A stretch of DNA of 64,000 nucleotides from an uncultured Campylobacter sp. (GTDB taxonomy: Bacteria; Campylobacterota; Campylobacteria; Campylobacterales; Campylobacteraceae), in contig CAKVAF010000011.1 in assembly GCA_934718785.1 (NCBI GenBank), positions 3,227 to 67,226 of the forward strand, read 5' to 3'. Positions within the stretch are counted from its first letter, which is position 1, and the number at the start of each line of letters is the position of its first letter. Shown one piece after another: positions 27,278 to 36,118 of the stretch. The translations under genes and the position numbers were made by a program. Under the pieces are notes generated by a model. It was not told the DNA's origin. It searched no databases and saw nothing but the letters and a program-made list of their open reading frames with translations.

Positions 27278-27307
27278 ACTTTGCAGGGCTGAAGCGCCTT
27301 GCAAAGT
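27278..27307 (+). terminator. Hairpin terminator after dnaK
   Basis: ACTTTGCAGGGC pairs with GCCTTGCAAAGT (12 bp, one G-T pair) around a 6-base loop, followed by CTTTAAATTT. It begins six bases after the dnaK stop and ends ten bases before the glycosylase ATG, so the two genes are probably mostly uncoupled. Confidence 0.65.
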
Positions 27308-27317
27308 CTTTAAATTT

Positions 27318-27821
27318 ATGCTTTTAACTCATCCTTTCAAGCCCTTTTTTAACGCTGATTCAAAAATTTTAATTTTAGGGTCTTTTCCTTCTGTAAAATC
27401 GCGCGAGCTGGGCTTTTACTATCAAAATAAAAACAATAGATTTTGGCGTATTTTTGAAAAAAATTTCAATGAAAAACTTATTTTTGATGATAAAAATTTA
27501 CAAATTAAAAGACAAAAAGATTTTTTAAAACGCTACAAAATAGCGCTTTGGGATGTTTTTCAAATGTGTTTTATCAAAGGCTCGAGTGATTTAAGCATTA
27601 AGGGCGCAAAATTCAATGACATTGAAAAACTTTTAGCAAAATCTCGAATCACGCACATTTTCATCACAGGTAAAACAGCCTACAACGCCTTTATCAAGGC
27701 TTTTGATGAGCTAAAATCAAGCACAACTTATTTGCCATCAAGCTCTAGCGCAAATGCAAATTTCAGCCTTGAAAAGCTTTGTGAAATCTACACGCAAATT
27801 AAAATTAGCCTTGAAGCTTGA
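27318..27821 (+). CDS. Uracil/hypoxanthine-DNA glycosylase-like protein (UDG superfamily, family 6 type)
   Basis: 167 residues. ILGSFPSVKSRELGFYYQNK followed by NRFWRIF near residues 19-46 corresponds to the UDG-superfamily active-site motif in the form used by the deoxyinosine glycosylases; IFITGKTAYNAF and LPSSSSANA match the second conserved block. Such enzymes remove deaminated bases (hypoxanthine, uracil) from DNA. The Asn in the first motif is consistent with family 6. It sits alone between dnaK and a probable small RNA. Substrate is inferred from the family. Confidence 0.75.
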   Translation: MLLTHPFKPFFNADSKILILGSFPSVKSRELGFYYQNKNNRFWRIFEKNFNEKLIFDDKNLQIKRQKDFLKRYKIALWDVFQMCFIKGSSDLSIKGAKFNDIEKLLAKSRITHIFITGKTAYNAFIKAFDELKSSTTYLPSSSSANANFSLEKLCEIYTQIKISLEA

Positions 27822-27958
27822 AATTTTTATAAGCGCATTTATTGAATTTCTTGCCATCACCAAGCATTTAAACGCACAACAAGGCACATTATCATAAAAT
27901 AAAATTAAGAAATTTAAACCATTATCGCCCAAAAAAGACTAAAAGCGTTAATATTACG

Positions 27959-28050
27959 AAAAAAAAAAAAAAAGAACCCAGCCAGCTTAGAAGGTCTTAA
28001 ATAAAAGCGTTTCAATCGTCGCAAGTGCTGAGAGACATTACCGCAGTGCG
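27959..28050 (-). ncRNA. Candidate small RNA with terminator-like U-run
   Basis: In the 489-base gap between the glycosylase and the GlcD-like gene, a patch of higher GC stands out. Read on the minus strand it has a -10-like TAAAAT at 28057-28052, then about 70 bases of structured sequence (CGCACTG with CAG...TGCG; AAGACC with GGTTCTT), ending in sixteen T. No open frame fits. I do not recognise the family; it does not show the conserved parts of SRP, tmRNA, RNase P or TPP elements. 28060-28310 is AT-rich with nothing recognised. Confidence 0.4.
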
Positions 28051-28310
28051 CATTTTACCTAGAACATTTATTTAAAATCACTGAAATTTTAGAAGTTGAA
28101 ATTTGTGAGTTTTTTAAATAATTTCTCATTTTTAGACAAAATTTTTAACTTTAAAATAAATTTTTAATTTTAGATCAATTTTGAAATTTAAATTTCAAAA
28201 CAGTTGCTGATGAATTAAAATTTAATTTTCTTAAACTATCATTTTATGATAAATTGCACCTTGGCACGATAAAATTTCATTAAATTTGGCTAATAAAAAA
28301 TAAATTTTAT

Positions 28311-29693
28311 TTATAAGCCCATTTTGTGTGGATTTAAGATATTATTTGGATCAAAAGCCTTTTTAATGGAGCGAAAAAGATTCATCTCAGCCTCGCTAAA
28401 AGCTAAGTGCATAAACTCAGCCTTGCTAATGCCTATGCCATGCTCGCCACTTAGCGTGCCACCAAGTTTTACGGTGAGCTTAAAAACCTCTGTGATAGCC
28501 TCATGCCCGTTTTTAACCTGCGCAGCATCGTTTTTGTCTAAAACCATCACATTTGTATGCACATTGCCATCTCCAGTATGACCAAAACAAGGGATTTTCA
28601 CCTTAAATTTACTTGAAATTTCAGCCACGCCTTTTAAAAGTGCGGGCAGCTTAGAGCGCGGGACGGTAATATCTTCATTTAATTTTAAGGTGCCATAAAT
28701 ATTAATGCTTTGAGAAGCATTGCGCCTTGCAAACCAAATGTCAGCCGCTTCGCTCTCATCCTTTGCGATCTTAAACTCGCTCGCTCCAGCCTTAAGGAAA
28801 TTTTCTTTTAACACCGCCAAATCAGCCTCAATGCTCTCAATCACATTGCCATCCACATCAGCAATTAAAATCGCTCCAGCATCCACAGGCAAGCCTTTGT
28901 GAAATTTCTCTTCAACCGCGCGAATGCTTAAATTATCCAAAAACTCCATAGACACAGGCGTTACGCCCTTTGCAAGCGTTTGATAAACTGCATTCATCGC
29001 TTCTTCAACGCTTTTAAAAATGCCCATAGCCGTTTTTTTAAACTTTGGTAGGGCGATGAGCTTTAAAGTGATTTCGCTAATGACTGCCAGCGTGCCCTCA
29101 GAAGCGATCAATGTGCCTACTAGATTGTATCCTGCGACATCTTTAATGGTGCGCTTGCCAGCACGAATGATATCTCCATTTGGCAAAACTGCGCGAAGTG
29201 CCATCACATAGTCTTTTGTGATACCATATTTTGCTGCTTTCATACCGCCAGCATTTTCGCTCACATTGCCCCCAAGCGATGAAAAATCCATACTTGCAGG
29301 ATCAGGCGGATAAAAAAGATTGAGCTTTTTAAGCTCATTTTGAAGATGCGCGTTTATAACTCCAGGCTGCACCACAGCGACTAAATTTTGCATATCCACT
29401 TCTAAAATTTGATTCATATATTTTTCAAAGCCAAGCACCAAGCCGCCATTTACCGCCAAAGCCCCACCCGTAAAGCCAGAGCCTGCACCGCGCGGGATGA
29501 TAGAAATCAAGTTTTCATTGCAGTATTTTAAAATCTCGCTGATATCTTTTTCGTGGCGCGGGAAAAGCACGCCATCAGGCAAATAATGCTTTTTTGTCGC
29601 ATCGTAGCTGTAAGCTCTTTTGTGAATATCGTCAAAATGGGCGTTTTCACTGCCCAATAATTTTTTGAAAAAGGTCTGGTGCTTCTTTTCCAC
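28311..29693 (-). CDS. glcD: FAD-linked oxidase, GlcD / D-lactate dehydrogenase type
   Basis: 460 residues. The FAD-binding PCMH fold is marked by ISIIPRGAGSGFTGGALAV near residue 60 and SLGGNVSENAGGMKAAKYG near residue 140; the C-terminal oxidase domain ends with CFGHTGDGNVHTNVM and LSGEHGIG, which supply flavin and metal contacts. It oxidises D-2-hydroxyacids such as D-lactate or glycolate and passes electrons to the respiratory chain. No glcE/glcF subunits are adjacent, so a single-subunit D-lactate dehydrogenase is as likely as glycolate oxidase. The start overlaps the upstream exported-protein gene by 47 bases. Same order in C. jejuni (Cj1213c/Cj1214c as I recall). Confidence 0.88.
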   Translation of the reverse strand: MEKKHQTFFKKLLGSENAHFDDIHKRAYSYDATKKHYLPDGVLFPRHEKDISEILKYCNENLISIIPRGAGSGFTGGALAVNGGLVLGFEKYMNQILEVDMQNLVAVVQPGVINAHLQNELKKLNLFYPPDPASMDFSSLGGNVSENAGGMKAAKYGITKDYVMALRAVLPNGDIIRAGKRTIKDVAGYNLVGTLIASEGTLAVISEITLKLIALPKFKKTAMGIFKSVEEAMNAVYQTLAKGVTPVSMEFLDNLSIRAVEEKFHKGLPVDAGAILIADVDGNVIESIEADLAVLKENFLKAGASEFKIAKDESEAADIWFARRNASQSINIYGTLKLNEDITVPRSKLPALLKGVAEISSKFKVKIPCFGHTGDGNVHTNVMVLDKNDAAQVKNGHEAITEVFKLTVKLGGTLSGEHGIGISKAEFMHLAFSEAEMNLFRSIKKAFDPNNILNPHKMGL

Positions 29694-30402
29694 TCAATAA
29701 ATCCTCGTAAAATTGATAATAATCTAAAATAATTTCTTCAGTAAAAAAGCCATAAAGACTTTGTCTATAGCCTGTTAAACGCGAGTAAAAGGGCTTTACA
29801 GGTGTATTTGTGCGTGCTGAAATTTGCGTCTCATCCAAAAGAGAAAACTCAAAGCAATCCACAACCTTGATTTTATCTTTCAAAACAAAGGCAAGCACGC
29901 CCGCGCCATTGTCTGCGCAAAATTTTTGCAAATGCTTTTTTTGCGGTGCGATTTTAGAATCTCTTATCAAATAAACACCGAAAATATCAGGATCGATAAA
30001 ATAAATATCTCGGTAAAAAGTCTTTACAAGCTCTGTGCTTTCTTCATCTGGAGCGATGATTAAACCCCTGTCATAAAGATAATTCATAATGACTTTATCG
30101 CCCGCTTGTGCGCTGATATTCAAATCAGGCAAAGCACTTTGTGAAAGAGCGGTGAAGTCTTTGAGCTCGAGCTTGAGTTCATCTGCTTCATCGCTTGTAA
30201 TGACAGCTTTTTTGATAATAGCCCTTGAAGCGCCAAAATCACGGATCACAACCCCACTCGCGCCCTTTTTTAAATTCACATTTTTCGCAATATAAGCATA
30301 ATTTTCATCCACGCGCTCAATCACGCTTTGAACTGGAGTAAAAGCAAAAAGTATCGATGAAAAAGCTAAAAATAGCCCTAAAAATAGCATTTTCCTTGAC
30401 AT
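29647..30402 (-). CDS. Exported protein of unknown function
   Basis: About 251 residues. The upstream DNA reads AAGG followed by three ATG codons in a row; the third (30402) has the best spacing and gives MSRKMLFLGLFLAFSSILFA, a clean signal peptide. 30420 is an alternative start close to the transcript start (TATAAT just before). The mature protein is periplasmic, with no motif recognised; it contains VNLKKGASGVVIRDFG and several Asp-rich turns. The 3' end overlaps the GlcD-like gene and the next gene on the other side is an M23 peptidase reading away, as in C. jejuni (Cj1214c, Cj1215). Confidence 0.75.
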   Translation of the reverse strand: MSRKMLFLGLFLAFSSILFAFTPVQSVIERVDENYAYIAKNVNLKKGASGVVIRDFGASRAIIKKAVITSDEADELKLELKDFTALSQSALPDLNISAQAGDKVIMNYLYDRGLIIAPDEESTELVKTFYRDIYFIDPDIFGVYLIRDSKIAPQKKHLQKFCADNGAGVLAFVLKDKIKVVDCFEFSLLDETQISARTNTPVKPFYSRLTGYRQSLYGFFTEEIILDYYQFYEDLLSGKEAPDLFQKIIGQ

Positions 30403-30520
30403 CATCATCCTTAAAATCATAAATTTATATGAAATTATAGTCTCTTTTTGTTACAAAATCATTAATTTTTATTAAGAAAAAAAAGTTAGAATTTGATTTT
30501 TAAAAAGAGTGGAGGTCGTT

Positions 30521-31702
30521 TTGATTAAAAAAAATTTATTGATTTTCTTATTTTTAAGCCTAATGAGCGTAAATTTACAGGCTGCTTTAAGCATTGAAGA
30601 AAGAGAATGGGCGAAAAATGAGTTTTTCTTAAATTTCTTAGAAAACAATCATTTGCCCCTATCGCTTTATTATGATTTAGACGCGCAGGATAAAGAGCTT
30701 GCGAGCGAAGTTAAAGAAGGTGTGAAGTTTCAAATTTTATGGAATGATGATAGTCAAATCGAGCAGGTTTTAATCCCCATCAATGGCTCAGATTTGCAAA
30801 TTCACATCTACAAGGACTTGCAAGGCAAATACACACTCACTTACTCGCCCATCATTTATCAAACACAAACAAGATTTTTAAGCCTTAATTTAAAAAATTC
30901 AGTCTTTCAAGATATCGAACAAGCTTCGGGTAGCACGCCACTTGCGCGCGCTTTTATGAATGCTTTTAAAGGCAGTGTGAATTTCAAAGGCATTCAAAAA
31001 GATGATAAAGTGATGATACTTTATGAGCGAAAAGAGCGCCTTGGCAAGCGCTTTAGCGATATTATCATTAAAATGGCAAGCATTGAAATTAATAAAAAAA
31101 CAACGCAGGTGTTTCATTTTAAGGATACTTTTTTTAGCGAAGATGGCAAAGAAGTAGAGAATTTTTTACTCGTAACGCCGGTAAAATACAAGCGCATAAG
31201 CTCCTATTTTACAAGGGCTAGGTATCATCCTATCCTAAAACGTTACCGCGCGCACTTAGGCATTGACTATGCAGCGCCTACTGGCACGCCTGTTGTGAGT
31301 GCGGGCAAAGGCGTGGTAAGCTTTATAGGCACGAAAGGCGGTTACGGAAAAACAGTTGAAATCACGCACAGCTCAGGCTATAAAAGCCTTTATGCGCATT
31401 TAAGCCGTTTTGCTGCGATTAAAAAGGGACAAAAGGTCAGCCAAGGACAAACGATAGCCTATGTGGGCTCGACGGGAATGAGCACAGGTCCGCATTTGCA
31501 TTTTGGCATTTATCAGGGAAATGACGCGATAAATCCTTTATCCGTCGTTAAAATCGCCAAATCAGAGCTCAAAGGCGAAAAGAAAAAGGAATTTAACAGC
31601 TTGATGAATGATTATAAGCGCCAAGTGGATGATTTCATCGCTAGAAATGAGCTTTTGCCATTAAGAGAGCCGCAAAATTTTGATAATTATATAGAATTTT
31701 AG
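30521..31702 (+). CDS. M23-family peptidoglycan endopeptidase (larger paralogue)
   Basis: About 393 residues from TTG 30521, chosen because GGAGG lies five bases upstream (30511-30515); the upstream GTG at 30509 overlaps that ribosome site. A signal peptide (KKNLLIFLFLSLMSVNLQA) is followed by an N-terminal helical and OB-like regulatory region and a C-terminal LytM domain: HLGIDYAAPTGTPV supplies the first zinc His and Asp, and SLYAHLSRF and GPHLHFGIY the remaining His residues. All four M23 zinc/catalytic positions are present. Enzymes of this class shape helical Campylobacter and Helicobacter cells by cutting stem-peptide cross-links. Confidence 0.9.
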   Translation: MIKKNLLIFLFLSLMSVNLQAALSIEEREWAKNEFFLNFLENNHLPLSLYYDLDAQDKELASEVKEGVKFQILWNDDSQIEQVLIPINGSDLQIHIYKDLQGKYTLTYSPIIYQTQTRFLSLNLKNSVFQDIEQASGSTPLARAFMNAFKGSVNFKGIQKDDKVMILYERKERLGKRFSDIIIKMASIEINKKTTQVFHFKDTFFSEDGKEVENFLLVTPVKYKRISSYFTRARYHPILKRYRAHLGIDYAAPTGTPVVSAGKGVVSFIGTKGGYGKTVEITHSSGYKSLYAHLSRFAAIKKGQKVSQGQTIAYVGSTGMSTGPHLHFGIYQGNDAINPLSVVKIAKSELKGEKKKEFNSLMNDYKRQVDDFIARNELLPLREPQNFDNYIEF

Positions 31703-31878
31703 GCTTTGTAATGAAATTTAAAGTGGTGCAAGTTGTAAAATTCATTTTGCAAATATTTGTGAAATAATGAAAATAAATTTAATCTCAACAAACATCGGCA
31801 AGGGTTTTTAAGGCGTGGATTTTATCCTTTAAAATTTAAACCTGCGCGTAAAATCCTACCGCATTTTAAAAGCCAATT

Positions 31879-31912
31879 TGCTGCTGATGATTTGAATTTA
31901 TCATCAGCAGCA
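31879..31912 (+). terminator. Perfect 12-bp hairpin with T-run, after the M23 peptidase
   Basis: CTGCTGATGA (31881-31890) pairs perfectly with TCATCAGCAG (31901-31910), extended by two more pairs, loop of 10, followed by TTTTTAAG. It stands 175 bases past the peptidase stop and 75 before the converging HdeD-like gene's stop, and could act for both strands. Confidence 0.65.
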
Positions 31913-31989
31913 GTTTTTAAGCTTTTTAAAATCTTTAAAGAATTTGCATAAATTTTCTTTTAAATTTCTTTAAAACCCCTAATTTTGCT

Positions 31990-32523
31990 TCACTGAGTGA
32001 GAAATTTTTTGATACCAAAAAAGGCGAGTAAATTAATCAAAGCGAAGAAAAAGACTAAAAATGAAATCATAAAGCCTATCGTGATACCGCCAATTTGCGG
32101 ATAGATGATGAAAATCACGGATATAATGATATTTAGCAGTGAAACGACAAGCACGAAAGCCCATTCGCCAAAGCCTGCTTTTTTAAGCTCAAACATATAA
32201 CTCAAGCCCAAAATTCCCTTAAACATACACATAAAAGCTACATAAAATACGACGACTTCACTCGTAAATTCAATGCCGCTAGCGATGAAAATGAGAGCAA
32301 AGAGCAGATTTAAAATCGCGTCAAAAAGGATGAAATTTGCGCCCGCAATTTGCCTGATACTCAGGTAATAAAATAAGCCGCAAATGCCGCTGATTAAGAG
32401 CAAGAAAGGCAAAAATATCACAAAGCTTGCAAAAACTTCAAGCGGGATAAAACAGCCCAAAAGCCCAGTCACAAGTAAAATCACAGAAAAAATAAGCCAC
32501 AAAGCACTTACAAAAGTTTGCAT
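31990..32523 (-). CDS. HdeD-family (DUF308) membrane protein
   Basis: 177 residues, six predicted membrane helices in three pairs (starting LWLIFSVILLVTGLLGCF), the fold of HdeD/DUF308 proteins. In E. coli HdeD helps acid resistance at high cell density; no mechanism is known and the role here is open. AGGAGG precedes the ATG at 32523. It stands alone, facing the M23 peptidase gene and followed upstream by a repeat-bearing gap of 430 bases before rpoD's 3' end. Confidence 0.75.
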   Translation of the reverse strand: MQTFVSALWLIFSVILLVTGLLGCFIPLEVFASFVIFLPFLLLISGICGLFYYLSIRQIAGANFILFDAILNLLFALIFIASGIEFTSEVVVFYVAFMCMFKGILGLSYMFELKKAGFGEWAFVLVVSLLNIIISVIFIIYPQIGGITIGFMISFLVFFFALINLLAFFGIKKFLTQ

Positions 32524-32742
32524 GATCTCCTCCTAAAAATTCGGGCTTGATTATAGCATAAAATGAAGACTTTTACTGCCTTTTATCAAAAAATCCACAT
32601 GCATTTAATTTGGCTTTAAAATGCGTTTTATCTAAATTTATTTTTCTTAAATTTAGGGTATTTTGAATTTGAGTTATTTTGAATTTAAAATATTTTAAAT
32701 TGATAAAATTTTAAAAAAAATGAATTAAAATTTAAAATTAAA

Positions 32743-32877
32743 CTATGGATTGCTTCACCGATAAAATCAGCTCACAATGACGACTATGTTATTGTCATTG
32801 TGAGAGCAGATTTATCCTTGCGTGGCAATCTACAAATTCAATATAAAATTAAATTTCAAAACTTGCGCCACAGTTTT
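32743..32877. repeat. Composite intergenic repeat, inverted copy of the 21259-21413 arrangement
   Basis: CTATGGATTGCTTC...CTCACAATGACG (32743-32782), GTCATTGTGAG...GCGTGGCAATC (32794-32830) and the palindrome AAAACTTGCGCCACAGTTTT (32858-32877). Reverse-complemented, the order palindrome, TTGCCACG unit, TCATTG..GCAATCCATA unit equals that at 21259-21413, including the AT-rich linker ATTTTATATTGAATTT. It occupies the gap between the HdeD-like gene and rpoD; the rest (32524-32742) is AT-rich with nothing seen. Confidence 0.8.
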
Positions 32878-32954
32878 GTGATTTTATTTTAAGAATTCAA
32901 ATGAATGATATCAATTTATCAATGCCGCAATTGATAAATTTTACTTCCAGCTTT

Positions 32955-34826
32955 CTATTTCCAGCCTTCGATGTAGTTTTTCAGCTTCCTGCCTACTTTT
33001 GGGTGTTTAAGCTTTTTGATAGCTGAGCTTTCGATTTGGCGCACGCGCTCGCGGGTTACATTGAGCTCTTTGCCGATTTCTTCAAGCGTTCTATCGCTTT
33101 CATCATCCATAAGTCCAAAGCGCATACGAATGACGGCTTTTTCTCTTTCATTGAGCTGGTCCAAAACTTCATCGATTTGTTCTTTTAAGTCATTTTTAAG
33201 AATGCTATCCATAGGAGAAAGCGATGCGCGATCTTCAACAAAATCGCCAAATTTACCATCATCTTCGTTGCCTATTGGAGCTTCAAGTGAAATCGGCTCT
33301 TTAGTGATTTTAATCACCTGTTTGACCTTATCCACGCTTAAATTCACTTCTTTAGCGATGACGGCGACTTCGGGTTCTTTGCCATTTTTTTGAATGTGCT
33401 CGCGTATGATTTTGTTGATTTGATTAATAGTTTCTATCATATGAATAGGGATACGAATTGTGCGTGCTTGATCGGCAATGGCTCTTGAAATAGCCTGCCT
33501 GATCCACCAAGTCGCATAGGTTGAGAATTTATAGCCGCGCTTATACTCAAATTTATCCACGGCTTTCATCAGACCTATATTGCCTTCTTGGATTAAGTCT
33601 AAAAATGGCAAACCGCGGTTTGTATAGCGCTTAGCAATACTTACAACAAGGCGTAAATTGGACTTTGCCATAGCGTTTTTGGCTTCATCGCTGATTTTTT
33701 TACCCCTTTTAATCTGCTCTAAAATCTCTTTCAAGCGCTCTTTATCTAAATCAAAGCTCGTTTTGCTCGCTTCTTTGGTTTGAAAAAGTTTTTTAATCTC
33801 CATATAAGTGCTGACCATGGTCGTTTCTAGTGCAAGTTCGGTGATTTCTTCTTTACTGAGCTTTGTAATGTCTTTTAAAATGTCTGCATGACGCTCTTTA
33901 AGCTCATCTGAAAACATCGGCAAACGGTATTCTAATCTCTTAAGCTCCTTATCAAACTCATCATCACTTTTTAAAGCCGTCTCCATAGACTTTACGATCT
34001 CGCTAATAAGCTTTGAAGTAGGTCCTAAATCCATTAATTTTTCTTTTAAAATATTTTTCTTAAAAGCGATACTAAGCTTGTTTAAAAGCTCGTTTCCTTC
34101 GACTTCTTTGAAATTTTGCGCGGTTTTAAGCCACTCTTTTTTTGCCTTTTCAAGGGCTTTGAATTTTTCGACGACTTTTTTTGTGCGTTCATCTTCTTTA
34201 GGCGAAGCAAGCTTTTTTTGCTTTTCTTCTTCTGCTTCTTCAATCTCTTCTTCAAGCTCTTCTAAATCATCAAGCTTGTCCTCTTCTTCGTTTTTTTCTT
34301 CATCATCAAAGCTTTTGAAAAGCTCTTTTACTCGCCTTTCTCTATTGATTAAAGGCTCTTTGTAATCAAGGATAAAATCAATCAAATAAGGCACAGAGCA
34401 AAACGCATCGATGATGATATCTTCGCCAAGTTCGATTTTTTTAGAGATATTGACTTCTTCATCCTTGCTTAAAAGCGAGATTTGCCCCATTTCTCTAAGA
34501 TACATTCTCACAGGCGAATCGCTTCTGCTCCACTCTAGCAAATCATTATCATTTGAGAGATTAAACTCGTTTTCAAGCCCGACGTTTTTGAGCTTTTGCT
34601 TTTCTTCTTTTTCTTTTTTCGCATCGGCTAAATTTTTCATCTTTGCAATTTCAGCTGAAGAATAGATTTTGACCTTATATTTTTTACACAAAGCATCGAT
34701 TTTTTTAGCTGTATTGACCCCTGGTGCTTTGGGCATAAACTTTACAAGTTTTTCATAGGTGATATAGTCTTTTGCGTTGTGTTTAAAATAATCTTCGAGT
34801 TCTTTTTCAGCTTTTTTTGGGCTCAT
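32955..34826 (-). CDS. rpoD: RNA polymerase sigma factor RpoD (sigma-70)
   Basis: 623 residues. Region 1.1 at the N-terminus, region 1.2 ([17 protein letters not shown]), a long non-conserved acidic stretch (about 165-260), region 2 with [20 protein letters not shown] and [20 protein letters not shown] (-10 recognition), region 3, and region 4.2 with [20 protein letters not shown] (-35 recognition). Complete housekeeping sigma factor. ATG 34826. It stands just downstream of the trp-amidotransferase operon on the same strand, with 69 bases between. Confidence 0.97.
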   Translation of the reverse strand: MSPKKAEKELEDYFKHNAKDYITYEKLVKFMPKAPGVNTAKKIDALCKKYKVKIYSSAEIAKMKNLADAKKEKEEKQKLKNVGLENEFNLSNDNDLLEWSRSDSPVRMYLREMGQISLLSKDEEVNISKKIELGEDIIIDAFCSVPYLIDFILDYKEPLINRERRVKELFKSFDDEEKNEEEDKLDDLEELEEEIEEAEEEKQKKLASPKEDERTKKVVEKFKALEKAKKEWLKTAQNFKEVEGNELLNKLSIAFKKNILKEKLMDLGPTSKLISEIVKSMETALKSDDEFDKELKRLEYRLPMFSDELKERHADILKDITKLSKEEITELALETTMVSTYMEIKKLFQTKEASKTSFDLDKERLKEILEQIKRGKKISDEAKNAMAKSNLRLVVSIAKRYTNRGLPFLDLIQEGNIGLMKAVDKFEYKRGYKFSTYATWWIRQAISRAIADQARTIRIPIHMIETINQINKIIREHIQKNGKEPEVAVIAKEVNLSVDKVKQVIKITKEPISLEAPIGNEDDGKFGDFVEDRASLSPMDSILKNDLKEQIDEVLDQLNEREKAVIRMRFGLMDDESDRTLEEIGKELNVTRERVRQIESSAIKKLKHPKVGRKLKNYIEGWK

Positions 34827-34895
34827 TTTTGTCCTTTTTGCGAAGTTTTGAATTTGACATTGTAATGAATTAGAGTTTAAAATCAGCTAATAAAA

Positions 34896-35504
34896 TCAAA
34901 TTTTTAAAAAATTCTTTAAAATTTTTTTGCCATGCTCGCTTAAAATAGCTTCAGGATGAAACTGAATTCCATAAATTTGCAAATTTTTATGCCTTAAAGC
35001 CATTAAAACTCCCTTTTCATCATAGGCTAAGGGCTCAAGCTCTTTTGAAAGCTTTTTAACATATAAAGAATTATACAAAGTGGCCTTAAAATTAGTTTTA
35101 ATGCCTTTAAATAAAGCATTTGGCTTAAAATTAATACAAGCAATCTTAGCGTGGCGAGGGCTTTTAAGAGTGGCAATTTCGCCTTTAAAAGCCTGAGCGA
35201 TGAGTTGATGACCTAGACAAATTCCAAGTATTTTTTTATGCTTAAAATGCCTTAAAATTTCAAAAAGCAAGGCATAATCTTTTGGCGCATTAGGAGCAGG
35301 AGAAAAGACAAGATGGCTAAAATCAAGGCTTTCAAGCTCCTTCACACTCTTTAAATCAAAATAATTAAGCACTCTAACATCAGCCTTAAGCTCTTTAAAA
35401 TAATAAATAATGGTCGCTGAAAAAGAATCAAGACAATCAATAAATAAAAGCTTTTTTCTAGTATTTAAAGTATCATTTTTGTCTAAAATAGTCTTTTTCA
35501 TCAC
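34896..35504 (-). CDS. Divergent TrpG/PabA-like glutamine amidotransferase
   Basis: 202 residues. It keeps the class I triad: Cys in ILGICLGHQ and His/Glu in QFHPEA. It is clearly a relative of the TrpG half of trpGD (same ICLGHQ-to-FHPE layout), but three usual positions differ: the N-terminal DNYDSF reads DCLDSF, the oxyanion loop SPGP reads SPAP, and RYHSL reads LYNSL. It starts within the trpF stop (ATGA) and so belongs to the operon, occupying the place where trpB would be in C. jejuni. It might serve as PabA (4-aminodeoxychorismate synthase) or a second anthranilate synthase subunit; TrpG function is already covered by trpGD. The N-terminus is about 18 residues longer than usual. Confidence 0.8.
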   Translation of the reverse strand: MMKKTILDKNDTLNTRKKLLFIDCLDSFSATIIYYFKELKADVRVLNYFDLKSVKELESLDFSHLVFSPAPNAPKDYALLFEILRHFKHKKILGICLGHQLIAQAFKGEIATLKSPRHAKIACINFKPNALFKGIKTNFKATLYNSLYVKKLSKELEPLAYDEKGVLMALRHKNLQIYGIQFHPEAILSEHGKKILKNFLKI

Positions 35505-36118
35505 TTTACTTTTGCTACAATATCCTTTAAAATACCTATATCCTTAAGCCCAGCTCTTAGTTCAATTTTTGAGTTTATATCGAGCAAAAAAGATTTTGTT
35601 TTTAAGGCGAATTCTAAATTATCAAGCCCAATACCCCCTGCTAAGCCAAAATTTATAGGCTTTAAAAAAGCATTTTTAAGGCTTAAATCATCAAGTAAGC
35701 TCCATTCAAAGCTAAGGCCGTTTCCGCCTTTAAATTTACCTTTGTAGTCAAACAGCACAAAATCAGCATAAATTTCGCCGGACAATTTTAAACTCTCTCC
35801 CACACTAATGACTTGCCAAAGCTCTAAATTTAAGGCCTTTAGCTCTTTAAAAAGGCTTTCATTAATGAAGCGATGTACTTGCAAAATATCAAGCTCACAC
35901 TCAAGGGCGGCTTTTTTTATAAAATCCTTGCTCTCATCCACAAAAACGCCCACCGCCTTTTTGCCGCCCTGATGAATAATATCGCTTAAAATTTTAGCCT
36001 CTTTAATGCTTACTTGTCTGGGGCTTTTTGCAAAAATTAAACCCATATAATCAACATTTAAATTCGCAATTTCGCGCGCATTTTCTTCATCTTTTATACC
36101 ACAAATTTTAAGCTTCAT
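35501..36118 (-). CDS. trpF: Phosphoribosylanthranilate isomerase
   Basis: 205 residues. KICGIKDEENA at the start holds the catalytic Cys7-equivalent; VGVFVDES, LDILQVHRF and FGLAGGIGLDNL are the TIM-barrel signature segments, with the catalytic Asp expected in FVLFDYKGKFKGGNG. It isomerises N-(5'-phosphoribosyl)anthranilate. It overlaps trpGD upstream and the amidotransferase downstream, so is translated with both. Confidence 0.93.
   Translation of the reverse strand: MKLKICGIKDEENAREIANLNVDYMGLIFAKSPRQVSIKEAKILSDIIHQGGKKAVGVFVDESKDFIKKAALECELDILQVHRFINESLFKELKALNLELWQVISVGESLKLSGEIYADFVLFDYKGKFKGGNGLSFEWSLLDDLSLKNAFLKPINFGLAGGIGLDNLEFALKTKSFLLDINSKIELRAGLKDIGILKDIVAKVK

Noticed and set aside
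27901..27950. AAGAAATTTAAA ... AAAAAAGACTAAAA resembles pieces of the C. jejuni Cas9 tracrRNA anti-repeat
   Set aside because: The two pieces are separated by 17 unrelated bases, no CRISPR repeat or cas gene is present, and such A-rich words are common here.
30509..30520. GTG 30509 as start of the larger M23 peptidase
   Set aside because: It overlaps the GGAGG ribosome site that serves TTG 30521, and the signal peptide begins at the latter.
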